Part shown: piece after piece, positions 27,118-34,865 of the stretch
How positions within the stretch are numbered: position 1 is the stretch's first letter
How the letters are laid out: every line of letters begins with the position of its first letter
Origin: Roseomonas gilardii
Lineage (GTDB): Bacteria > Pseudomonadota > Alphaproteobacteria > Acetobacterales > Acetobacteraceae
DNA: 64,000 nt
Assembly: GCF_001941945.1 (NCBI RefSeq)
Contig: NZ_CP015585.1
Location: forward strand, 62,001-126,000
Reading direction: 5' to 3'
The notes under the pieces: generated by a model
Databases searched by the model: none
Told to the model about the DNA's origin: nothing
Seen by the model: the letters and a program-made list of their open reading frames with translations, nothing else
Program-made: the position numbers and the translations under genes

Positions 27118-27519
27118 AGCGGGACAGGGCCAGCACGCTGTCTGCGACGGAAAAGGCCGACCACTGATCCTGCTGTTGTCCGAGGGCCAGATGAGTGATC
27201 ACAAGGGCGCCGCGCTGATGCTGCCGAACCTGCCGCCAGCCAAGGACCTGCTCGGCGACAAGGGATATGACAGCAACCGCTTCCGCCAGGCCCTGATCAA
27301 ACGTGGCATCGAGCCTTGCATTCCATCAAGCCGTAGCCGCAAGCTGCCAATCCCCTACGACAGGGCGCTCTACCGGCAGCGCCATCGCATCGAGAACATG
27401 TTCGGCAGGCTCAAGGACTGGCGCCGCATCGCCATGCGCTACGACCGATGTGCACACACCTTCATGTCAGCCATCTGTCTCGCAGCAATCATACTCTTCT
27501 GGATTAACGAGTCCTGAGC

Positions 27520-28170
27520 CTAGGCCGGGCTTCGGCCGTTGCGGACCCTGTCCACGCCCGCCAGCGCGAACCAATGCTCCCAGTTGGCGCATATCCGGTC
27601 CTCGTGCAGCAGGATGCAGCCCGCGAGGCTCTCGGCAGACACCAGCCCGCCCGCCTCAGCCAGATAGGCGGGGCTGCAGACCGGTGTCAGCGTCTCTTCC
27701 AGCATTAGCTCCGCCAGGACGCGCCGATAGCGCTCGCTGCCGTAGCGCAAGGCCACGGCAACCTGGCCGGCGCTCGGGTCGACGTTGAGGTCGGTGACGT
27801 CGAGGTGGATGTTCGAACTCCGGGTGCCGTGCCTTCAGCCGGTGCAGGCGCGGCGCCAGCCACTTGCTGGCGAAGGACAGGCCGGTGCTGATGGTCAGAC
27901 GCGTCACCCGGTTCTGCGCCCGCACGCACTCGGCCTCCCGCGTCAGGTCGGCCAGCAGGCGCGTCACGGCCACCAGGAACTCGGCGCCCTCGTCGGTCAG
28001 CACGATGCGACGCGTCAGGCGCCGGAACAGCGGCACGCCAAGGTGCTGCGCCGGCGTCTTGATGTGGCGGCTGACCGCGCCATGGGTGATGTGCAGCTCC
28101 TCCGCGGCCAGCGTCATGCTCAGCCGCCGTCCGGCCGCCTCGAAGGCGCGCAAGGTCTGCAAGGGAGGAA
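27520..28170 (-). pseudogene. LysR-family (GcvA-like) regulator, broken at both ends and frameshifted
   Basis: The N-terminal helix-turn-helix is recognisable (LPPLQTLRAFEAAGRRLSMT, LHITHGAVSRHIKT), but the codon just before LPPL is TAG, so the start is lost. The frame shifts near 27815, between RHPEF and NIHLDVTDLNVD, and continues as VALRYGSERYRRVLAELMLE. The protein then ends prematurely at the CTAG that borders the IS5-type element. About 215 residues remain of an expected 300. It cannot encode a normal regulator. Confidence 0.85.
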
Positions 28171-28491
28171 GCTAGTCGAACATCTGGAGCGCTACGCGTG
28201 AGTGATACTCACGCATTGTGTGATGACAAATGGTTTGTCGGCAAGTTGCGCCGCCCCTAGTCACGGTGGGCCGCCAAGGTGACGGCGCTTCTTTATCCGC
28301 ATGGTGGTGTCTTCGACGCCATGACCGACGAGAACGCGGTGCTCTTTGGCGCGAAGAGTGAGCGGGAGTTCCGCGCTGTGCTTGACGCGATCCGCCAAGC
28401 GCTCCGAGGTACTGAGCCAGTACAGTCTTACGACCTCTAAGCTCCGGCCCCTGCGTCAACTTTCCTAGCGGCGTCTGCCTCAGTCACGAGT
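28171..28491. other. Gene-poor segment with palindrome and a possible small ORF
   Basis: The segment holds GCGTGAGT-GAT-ACTCACGC at 28196-28214, a perfect 8-bp inverted repeat of operator type. A plus-strand frame from about 28277 (GTG) or 28321 (ATG) to TAA at 28438-28440 gives MTDENAVLFGAKSEREFRAV and ends VQSYDL; it looks coding in composition but may be the tail of a lost gene. I recognise neither. Confidence 0.35.
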
Positions 28492-28716
28492 GTGGAGATG
28501 GCCTCAGCAGCATGGCTGGCTAGATCCTGGGCAGAAGGCCAATTCGGCTGGGACCGCTTCGAGCAGGCCGCCATCGCAAACGGTTGGATCGTCACAAGAG
28601 GCGTCGGCGTCATGAAGCTCCGGAATCGGGACACGGATGAAGATGTCGGAGCTTTCTCGGTCAATGACGCAGTTGCGCACCTACTCGAATTCTACGTACG
28701 GAAGATCAGGCAATGA
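28492..28716 (+). CDS. Small hypothetical protein
   Basis: 74 residues from GTG (or 72 from ATG at 28498). The sequence is balanced, soluble and not low complexity: AWLARSWAEGQFGWDRFEQA, VTRGVGVMKLRNRDTDEDVG, then AVAHLLEFYVRKIRQ. No domain is recognised. It precedes the gamma-glutamyltransferase gene by about 110 bases on the same strand. Confidence 0.45.
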   Translation: MEMASAAWLARSWAEGQFGWDRFEQAAIANGWIVTRGVGVMKLRNRDTDEDVGAFSVNDAVAHLLEFYVRKIRQ

Positions 28717-28827
28717 CTCAACGCCGTGCAACGTGGAGCACAGCATGGGATGGATACCATGTTCACCGATACCAGGACATCAGTGATCCGTTCGACCCAG
28801 TCCAACAACCGACAGAGAGGTGATGCT

Positions 28828-30435
28828 ATGGCGTCTGCTGCACACGCAATGGAAGAGAGCAGTTCTGGCATGGTGGCGAGTGCACATCAGTGCGCGTCGC
28901 AGGCTGGCTGCAAAATCCTAGAGGCTGGTGGCAGTGCCTTCGACGCCGCCGTAGCGGTGGCCGCCGCGTTGAACGTCGTCGAGCCCTACATGTCCGGTCT
29001 GGCAGGCATGGGCTTCGCCACCATGTGGGTCGCGGCGGAAGCGCGGGTCCGGGTGCTCGACTTCGTGCCGCCGATCCCGCTATCCTTCCCGGTGGGGCGC
29101 TTCACCTCACGCGAGGAACTGCTCTCCGGCCCAGCCGCGGTGGCCAGCCCGGGCAACCTCGCGGGCTGGTGCGCGCTGCACCAGGCTTATGGCCGCCTGC
29201 CGCTGCCCCAGGTGCTGGCGCCGGCAATCACCCTCGCTGAGCAGGGATTCGAGTTCTCCCCCTTCGGAATCGAGGAGGTCGCGGAATTCGCTCCGGGCCA
29301 TGTGGCCACTCCGGGCACGGGCGAGGCCTTCTCGGCTGCCTTCCCCTTCCACACGACGCTCCGGGCGGGGGACCAGGTGCAGGCACCGATGCTCGCCGCC
29401 ACGCTGCGGCAGGTGGCGGAAGGCGGCGCCGACGTGTTGTACCGGGGCGAGCTTGGGTCGCGCATGGTCGCCTTCCTGGCGGAGCAGGGCGGCACGCTGA
29501 CCCTCGACGACCTCGCCTCGGTCTCGCCCATCTGGCGGGACCCGCTCTCCGCCACCTATCGCGGCCTGCGCATCCATGTGCCGCCGCCGCCCTGCGAGGA
29601 CTTCCAGTTCCTGCTGACGCTGCGCCTACTTGAGGGCTTCGACGTAGCGGCGCTGGAGCCGCTCTCGGTCGAGCACCTCGACCTTGTCATCCGCGCCATC
29701 CGCCTCGCCGCCGGCGTGCGGATCGCGGACAACAGGCCCGACGAGGCCCGGCTGCGCGCGATCCTCTCCGATGAAAACGTCCGGCTGCTCCAGGACCGGC
29801 TGCGGGTGGGCGACGGCCTCCAGGGTCCGACGGAGCAATGGACCAGCGAGCCGCCGCCCGGCGCCGATCCGGGGCACACCACTTCCTTCTCCATCGCCGA
29901 TCGCGAAGGCAACCTCGTCTGCATCACCCAGAGCCTGGGTTCGGTCTTCGGCAGCGGAGTGGCGGTGCCAGGTACCGGGGTCCTGCTCAACAACTTCCTG
30001 TACTGGGCGGACGTGCAGCCTGGCAGCCCCAACCTGGCCCGGCCCGGCCAGCCGCTCGCGATGTGCATGGCGCCCAGCATCTCGACGCGGGATGGCAAGC
30101 CCTGCCTCGCTCTGGGAACCCCGGGCAGCTACGGCATCCTGCAGACCCAGGCGCAGGCGCTCGTCAGCCATCTGGATTTTGGGCTTGATTTGCAGGCGGC
30201 GATCAATGCGCCGCGCGCCCGGCTCTGGGATGGACGGCTGGTGGAGATCGAGAACCGGGTGGCGCCCGAGGTGGTGGCCGCCCTGCGCGAGAGAGGCCAT
30301 GACGCCCGACCCTTTCCCTCCGCCTTCACCATGCACGTTGGCGGCATGCAGGCGATTGGGCGTGATCCCCGTACGGACCACCTCAGTGGCGCGGCCGATC
30401 CGCGGCGGAACGGAGCCGTGATGGCTGCTCGCTGA
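28828..30435 (+). CDS. ggt: Gamma-glutamyltransferase-family protein
   Basis: 535 residues from ATG 28828, preceded by AGAGG eight bases upstream; the frame is open to 28726 but without a good start. The N-terminal half has VASAHQCASQAGCKILEAGG and SAFDAAVAVAAALNVVEPYM. The autoprocessing/nucleophile region PGHTTSFSIADREGNLVCIT lies near residue 350, and the oxyanion-type GSVFGSGVAVPGTGVLLNNF follows. It cleaves or transfers gamma-glutamyl groups after self-cleavage. No convincing signal peptide is seen, so it may be cytoplasmic and act on gamma-glutamyl metabolites rather than glutathione. Confidence 0.92.
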   Translation: MASAAHAMEESSSGMVASAHQCASQAGCKILEAGGSAFDAAVAVAAALNVVEPYMSGLAGMGFATMWVAAEARVRVLDFVPPIPLSFPVGRFTSREELLSGPAAVASPGNLAGWCALHQAYGRLPLPQVLAPAITLAEQGFEFSPFGIEEVAEFAPGHVATPGTGEAFSAAFPFHTTLRAGDQVQAPMLAATLRQVAEGGADVLYRGELGSRMVAFLAEQGGTLTLDDLASVSPIWRDPLSATYRGLRIHVPPPPCEDFQFLLTLRLLEGFDVAALEPLSVEHLDLVIRAIRLAAGVRIADNRPDEARLRAILSDENVRLLQDRLRVGDGLQGPTEQWTSEPPPGADPGHTTSFSIADREGNLVCITQSLGSVFGSGVAVPGTGVLLNNFLYWADVQPGSPNLARPGQPLAMCMAPSISTRDGKPCLALGTPGSYGILQTQAQALVSHLDFGLDLQAAINAPRARLWDGRLVEIENRVAPEVVAALRERGHDARPFPSAFTMHVGGMQAIGRDPRTDHLSGAADPRRNGAVMAAR

Positions 30436-30627
30436 CGCAACCTCCTATGTCCGCTTTGCCGTAGTCAGCGCTCGGGAGCGGACGGGCGGCTTTCGGCCAA
30501 CCCCGCTATTGCAGCACGATAAACCTTGGCTTGGCGTGCCTACGGCGGCAGCAGGACCAAACTACCTTGATCGGCCATGTTGATCGCCCCTCCCCTTGCC
30601 CCACGGCCTGGCGTGCGGATCGGCCCA
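30436..30627. other. Intergenic region between convergent ggt and repA
   Basis: Non-coding gap between two converging genes. I see no strong terminator, iteron series or ORF in it. Confidence 0.5.
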
Positions 30628-31905
30628 TTACCGCCAGTCGGAGGCCGGTGCCTTCCTGACGCGGGCTGTCGCCTGATCCAGCGTGGTGATCTCGCCGTCC
30701 CAGACCAGGTCGATCAGATCCCGGTTCGCCATGATCCACGCCGAGACCCTGGTGTATTCCGCCTGCTGCAGCCCGCCGGTGATCTGCAGGACCAGAGGCT
30801 CCAGCGTCAGCAAGGTCATGCGGTCGGGCTCGAACCGCGTGCCGGGCGTGACGGCGACCACCGGGGGTTCATCGCCCTGCCCGCGCCGGAGCCAGATCAC
30901 GCCCGAAAGGCCGGTCAGGTGCGACCGGAGACCGATGGGCTGTGACCCGCCATGAGCGGGTAACGGCGCCACGGGTGGGCTGCCCGGTCGCGACGCTGGA
31001 TGAACGGAGCTTTTCTGCGAAGACGGCGGCAACGCCACCGGCGCAAGGCCTGGCGCTGACCCAGCAGCCTCTTCCCGCGGCGGCCGCTGTCCCTGCTGGC
31101 CGGCGTCGGCGTCCGGCGTGAAGCCGACCGTGATGCCGTCCTCATCAGCAGCCAGGGCGATCGCGTGGTCCGCCGCGAAAACCATGCGTAGTGCGTCCTC
31201 AAAGGCCTCTCGGAACGTCTTGGGGTCCTGGTGTGGGCCGCCGAAGCGGTCAAGCAACTCAGGCCAGGGCACCGTGATGGCCTGTCCGGCTGGCTGGTGG
31301 TGCAGCACCTGCCGGATCCAGCCGTGCGCATCGAGCGCCAGGGCTTCTGTCATGAGGGCCGCGACGATCCGCCGCTCCAGCGGCACGGCGTGTTGCATCA
31401 GGCTGGCCAGGAAGCGGCCGCTGAGGCGAAGACGCGGCCGCCATACGGCCTCGGGCCGGCGCCACTGACCCCGGGCATCGAACACCGCCAGGGCATGGTC
31501 CTCGCCGCAGGTCAGGCTGACTTTCGCGGCGGCCAGGCGTTCCAATTGGCTTCCGAGTTCCTGCAGGACGGGCTCCATGGCCGGCAAGCCCATCTCCAGG
31601 GCCAGGGCCGCGATGTCTGGCCCGAGTTCCAGCACTGCGTTGCCCGTGCGCACCGCCTTGTCACACAGGTGCATCAGCAGGCGGCGCAGGCACCATCCGG
31701 ACGGCAGCGTCTGATCCGGCATTGCCATCTCGATGGCCAGAGCCGTGTCATCCACGTCATGACGCCAGGATCCGACCGATGACGAAAACGGCAGCGCCGT
31801 CCGGCAGAAAGCAGGGTGGTACCAGATCCAGCGCAGATCAGAGCCTGCCCCTGCTGGGGTCAAAGCAAGGGCAGGTGGCGCAGACAACGTCATGAAAAGA
31901 ATCAT
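30628..31905 (-). CDS. repA: Plasmid replication initiator, RepA_C family
   Basis: 425 residues. The core LPSGWCLRRLLMHLCDKAVR TG..LELG, WRPRLRLSGRFLASLMQHAV PLE, ALALDAHGWIRQVLHHQPAG and TVPWPELLDRFGGPHQDPKT F follows the RepA_C plasmid initiator pattern (R-L-L... EAVRT; F...HPVP; D.Y.WL; W..L...FG). It should bind the origin and start plasmid replication. A Pro/Ser-rich linker at about 275-320 joins a C-terminal extension of unknown role. The ATG at 31905 is preceded by GAGAGG, which lies inside an inverted repeat (31914-31928), suggesting translational or autoregulatory control. Confidence 0.75.
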   Translation of the reverse strand: MILFMTLSAPPALALTPAGAGSDLRWIWYHPAFCRTALPFSSSVGSWRHDVDDTALAIEMAMPDQTLPSGWCLRRLLMHLCDKAVRTGNAVLELGPDIAALALEMGLPAMEPVLQELGSQLERLAAAKVSLTCGEDHALAVFDARGQWRRPEAVWRPRLRLSGRFLASLMQHAVPLERRIVAALMTEALALDAHGWIRQVLHHQPAGQAITVPWPELLDRFGGPHQDPKTFREAFEDALRMVFAADHAIALAADEDGITVGFTPDADAGQQGQRPPREEAAGSAPGLAPVALPPSSQKSSVHPASRPGSPPVAPLPAHGGSQPIGLRSHLTGLSGVIWLRRGQGDEPPVVAVTPGTRFEPDRMTLLTLEPLVLQITGGLQQAEYTRVSAWIMANRDLIDLVWDGEITTLDQATARVRKAPASDWR

Positions 31906-32492
31906 CCAGTCGACCTCTCATGGAGAGGCCGATCTCAAGGAGCACGAAGACAATGCAGCGGAGAAGGGCCGAGCAGGCTTGTGAACAAGATAATACCCCG
32001 TGTGCGCTCCACAAGAACCACGCCCTTTCTCCACAACCCCCGAATGAGAGGCACCATGGCCGCTCCACGCTGCTTGAAGCCAGAAAATGAGGCCTTCCTG
32101 AGTCGCTTTGCCGGCCCGGCTGGCTGGCAGCTGACCGCGCGGACCAGCAGGAAGAAGCCATCTCCCAACGCGTGCACTGCGCGGGGTACCTGCTTCGCAT
32201 GCGTGGCGAACACCAGTTCACCGACGCATGCCTTACGGCTCTCCTCGGCCACTGAACCTCCGATCGGTGATGGCAAGCCAGGCCGCGTCAGCGAGCAGGT
32301 GCAACGGCTGTACATCGAGGACCGCCTGTCCAAGGGGGAACCCATTGAGGACCACATCCCGGCGCAGGGATAGCCGACGGTCGCCGGTGGACAGGCAGCG
32401 GGTTGCCCGGCGTCGGGGGGAGCGCCATGGTTCGTTGCCCGTTCCCTGCTCCGTCGGCACGGTTCGGTATAACAAACGTGGAGGGAGTTGAG
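31906..32492. other. Region between repA and the binding-protein gene; fragments of small ORFs
   Basis: Contains the repA leader and two weak coding signals on the plus strand: MKRIIQSTSHGEADLKEHED (31890-31982) and a frame from ATG 32056 (MAAPRCLKPENEAFLSRFAG) ending QRLYIEDRLSKGEPIEDHIP AQG at 32373. In the middle of the second, another frame reads better (ADQQEEAISQRVHCAGYLLR MRGEHQFTDACLTALLGH), suggesting an indel-damaged gene. No clear iterons were found by eye. Confidence 0.35.
31914..31928 (-). promoter_or_regulatory. Inverted repeat covering the repA ribosome-binding site
   Basis: CCTCTC-ATG-GAGAGG is a perfect 6-bp inverted repeat. On the minus strand its second arm GAGAGG is the best Shine-Dalgarno sequence for repA, eight bases before the ATG. 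A hairpin here would hide it; a protein dimer could equally bind the palindrome. Confidence 0.5.
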
Positions 32493-33521
32493 ATGATGAG
32501 GCGCATGTCCGCGGTGATCGCCCTGGTGGCCACCGCCCTTTGCAGCGGTGCCCCGCAAGCCCGGGCTGGCGCGACGCTGGAAGCGGTGAAGGCGCGCGGC
32601 ACCCTGAACTGCGGCATCCACACTGGCATCGCTGGCTTCGCGCGCCCCGATTCCCGCGGTGTCTGGCAGGGCTTCGACGTCGATTTCTGCCGCGGTCTCG
32701 CCGCCGCCCTCTTCAACGACCCGAATAAGGTCCGCTTCACGCCCCTGTCCACGCCGCTGCGGTTCACCGCCCTTTCCTCGGGTGAGGTGGATGTGCTGTT
32801 CCGCACGAGCACCGCCACCATGCTGCGCGACACGAGCCTCGGCATCCGCGCGGTCACGCCGAACTTCTATGACGGCCACGGCTTCATGGTGCGTGCCGAC
32901 GCCAAGATCGGGAAAGCCACCGACATGGGCGGCGCCACCGTCTGCCTGCTCCAGGGCACCACCAACGAACTCATCACGGCGGACTTCTTCCGCACCAACA
33001 ACCTGCCCATGACGCCCGTGCTGTTCGAGCGGGCCGACCAGGCGGCCGAGGCGTTCCAAACAGGACGGTGTGACGCCTACGGGACCGACGCCTCCCTGCT
33101 GGCGGCCGCGCGATCCTCGATGCGGAACCCGTCGGACTGGACCATCCTGCCCGAGCGCTTTTCCAAGGAACCCTACGGCCCCTATGTCCGTCGGGGCGAC
33201 GACGAGTGGTACGACATCGTCCGCTGGTACGTGAACGCGGTGATCCAGGCGGAGGAGAGCGGCGTCACCCAGGCCAACGTCGAGGAGGTGCGCCGCACCA
33301 CCACCAATCCCGACACGCGCCGCCTCCTGGGCGTCACGCCCGAGCTCGGCCAGGCCATCAAGCTGGACCCCCTCTGGGTGGTGAACGTCGTGAAGGCGGT
33401 CGGCAACTACGGCGAGATCTACGGCCGTCACATGGGTCCGGCCAGCCCCGTGGGCCTGCCACGTGGCGTCAACGAGCAGTGGACGCGCGGCGGCCTGCTC
33501 TACGCCCTGCCGATGCGCTGA
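32493..33521 (+). CDS. Amino-acid ABC transporter substrate-binding protein (AapJ-like)
   Basis: 342 residues from the ATG at 32493, after a strong GGAGGGAG. A signal peptide MMRRMSAVIALVATALCSGA ends near PQARA. The mature part begins ATLEAVKARGTLNCGIHTGI and has GFDVDFCRGLAAALFND, LSSGEVDVLFRTSTATMLRD and DAYGTDASLLAAARSSM, the SBP_bac_3 pattern of general L-amino-acid binding proteins. No permease or ATPase gene is near, so it must pair with a transporter encoded elsewhere. Neighbours (gamma-glutamyltransferase, FAD amine oxidase) suggest amino-acid or amine scavenging. Confidence 0.93.
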   Translation: MMRRMSAVIALVATALCSGAPQARAGATLEAVKARGTLNCGIHTGIAGFARPDSRGVWQGFDVDFCRGLAAALFNDPNKVRFTPLSTPLRFTALSSGEVDVLFRTSTATMLRDTSLGIRAVTPNFYDGHGFMVRADAKIGKATDMGGATVCLLQGTTNELITADFFRTNNLPMTPVLFERADQAAEAFQTGRCDAYGTDASLLAAARSSMRNPSDWTILPERFSKEPYGPYVRRGDDEWYDIVRWYVNAVIQAEESGVTQANVEEVRRTTTNPDTRRLLGVTPELGQAIKLDPLWVVNVVKAVGNYGEIYGRHMGPASPVGLPRGVNEQWTRGGLLYALPMR

Positions 33522-33607
33522 TGAACCAAGGCGTCAAAAGCTAAGGGCAACTGGACCGCGGCTCGCGGTGTAGGCTGCCGCGGCAGACACGTTGATGGTG
33601 GACAGTG

Positions 33608-34729
33608 ATGAGGTACGTATCGGTTGTGGGTGGCGGCATCGCCGGACTGCTGACGGCCTGGGCGCTCAGCCGTCGCGGTGTGCGGGTGACGGTGTTCGAA
33701 CAAGGGCCACTGCCTAACCCGCATTGCTCCTCCTTCGACGAGCACCGGATCATCCGCCACGCCTACGGCGCGATGCCCGCATATGCGCGCCTGATGCCCG
33801 GGGCGTTCTCGCTCTGGGACCGTCTCTGGGGCGACATCTTCCCGGCGGGGCAGCAGCGTGGCTACCTCGAGACCGGTCTCACCTACGTGCTGCGTGGCGA
33901 CAATGGTTGGTACGACATCACCGCCCAGTCGCTCGACGAGCTAGGGGTCGCGTACGGGGACGTGCCCCTGGACGCCGTGCCAGGACGTTACCCCATGCTC
34001 AACTGCGACGGTGTTACCCGCGTGGTCGAGACGGGCGGCGCGGGCGTGCTGTTCCCGTCCATCATCATGACCGCTCTTGTGGCCGCGCTGCCCGGTATGG
34101 GCGTCCAGTTCGTGCCGTCGTGCAAGATCAGCGCCGTCAACGCTGATGCAGGGGAAGTGGTGGCCAATGGCGAGCGGCACCGGGCCGACGCCGTTGTGGT
34201 CGCCGCCGGTGCCTGGGTGGACCGCTTGGTCCCCGCGCTCAAGGGGATTGCCGTGCCATCGCGCCAGGCTGTGGTCTACCTGGCACCACCCTCCGACCTG
34301 GCCTCAGCCTGGGCCACGGCGCCTGCCATCATCACGCGCGACTTCTCCGGCGATATCGGGAGCACTTACACCTTGCCGCCGCGCCAGGGCATGCGGCTCA
34401 AGGTTGGCGACCACCTGTTCTCGCGCCGGGGCGATCCGGATGACGATCGCGTCGCACGGTCGGAGGATCTGGAGGTGCTGTCGGCCGCCCTGCCGCTCGT
34501 CTACCGCGACTTCGAGCGCTACACCGTGCTCGAGCGCCGTGCCTGCTTCTACACGGTGACGGAGGACGAGCGCTTCATCGTCCGTCCCACCGGTGATCGC
34601 ACCTGGGTCGTCAGCGCTTGTTCTGGCCATGGCTTCAAGCTGGCACCCGCGATGGCGGAAGCGGTCGCGCAGGCGCTGACGGGGGAACGTGACGCCGCAG
34701 GCATTTCTGCCTGGGCCGCCCCCGCCTGA
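33608..34729 (+). CDS. FAD-dependent oxidoreductase, DAO/sarcosine oxidase family
   Basis: 373 residues starting MRYVSVVGGGIAGLLTAWAL with the FAD-binding GGGIAGL at residues 8-14 and an acidic end of the second strand (VTVFEQG). VVVAAGAWVDRLVPALKGIA and the C-terminal FIVRPTGDRTWVVSACSGHG FK complete the DAO fold of MTOX/sarcosine-type amine oxidases. It would oxidise an N-substituted or primary amino acid, making H2O2. It lies 86 bases after the binding-protein gene on the same strand. The usual C-terminal covalent-FAD Cys may be the Cys in SACSGHG; this is tentative. Confidence 0.88.
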   Translation: MRYVSVVGGGIAGLLTAWALSRRGVRVTVFEQGPLPNPHCSSFDEHRIIRHAYGAMPAYARLMPGAFSLWDRLWGDIFPAGQQRGYLETGLTYVLRGDNGWYDITAQSLDELGVAYGDVPLDAVPGRYPMLNCDGVTRVVETGGAGVLFPSIIMTALVAALPGMGVQFVPSCKISAVNADAGEVVANGERHRADAVVVAAGAWVDRLVPALKGIAVPSRQAVVYLAPPSDLASAWATAPAIITRDFSGDIGSTYTLPPRQGMRLKVGDHLFSRRGDPDDDRVARSEDLEVLSAALPLVYRDFERYTVLERRACFYTVTEDERFIVRPTGDRTWVVSACSGHGFKLAPAMAEAVAQALTGERDAAGISAWAAPA

Positions 34730-34865
34730 CCGGGTCTTCATCAGGGTAGGTGGCAGTACCAAGCGCGGCGCATGGGCACCCAGCCGAGCTTTCATGGGTG
34801 TACGGATCGATGTCCGCTTCAGGATAGGTGAACAGTATCCATGCGGTGACGGCCGCGGTTGACGC

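Larger units (their letters stand above)
25819..27132 (-). mobile_element. IS3-family insertion sequence (3-bp target duplication)
   Basis: Ends TGGCCTTGCCCCACTTTCAC and, inverted, TGGCCCTGTCCCGCTGTGAC, flanked by GCA at 25816-25818 and 27133-27135. It lies in the IS5-type transposase between codons for L-H and A-V. The 3-bp duplication fits the IS3/IS51/IS150 groups. 1314 bp, complete, opposite in orientation to the IS2-type element. Confidence 0.93.
24117..27517 (+). pseudogene. IS5-family transposase in three pieces
   Basis: Pieces are 24117-24264 (MADLFWLTKAQIRRITPYFP to GLRWRD), 25580-25818 (APSDYGPHKTLYNRFVRWSR, LMIDATHLKTRRTA) and 27133-27517 (VCDGKGRPLILLLSEGQMSD, DLLGDKGYDSNRFR, ending FWINES). 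All three catalytic regions survive. Near 25771 a base is missing (TTCCCCGCC where TTCCCCCGCC is expected), shifting the frame before GRTKGGLNSKLHA, so it was or became inactive independently of the insertions. Confidence 0.88.
24046..27519 (+). mobile_element. IS5-family element carrying two nested IS3-family insertions
   Basis: Outer ends GTTCAGGACCCATTAAT (left) and, inverted, GCTCAGGACTCGTTAAT (right) are flanked by CTAG at 24042-24045 and 27520-27523. The host element is split at 24264/25580 by an IS2-type element (duplication CGATG) and at 25818/27133 by a second IS3-family element (duplication GCA). Removing both restores a contiguous IS5-type transposase sequence of about 255 codons, apart from one internal frameshift. 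Confidence 0.9.

Noticed and set aside
25868-27517. 549-codon plus-strand ORF across the IS3-family element
   Set aside because: Mostly antisense to orfA/orfB; only its last 128 codons are real, being the IS5-type transposase end, joined by chance in frame.
31935-33431. 498-codon minus-strand ORF opposite the amino-acid binding protein gene
   Set aside because: The plus strand has a signal peptide, a strong ribosome-binding site and SBP motifs; the minus frame has none.
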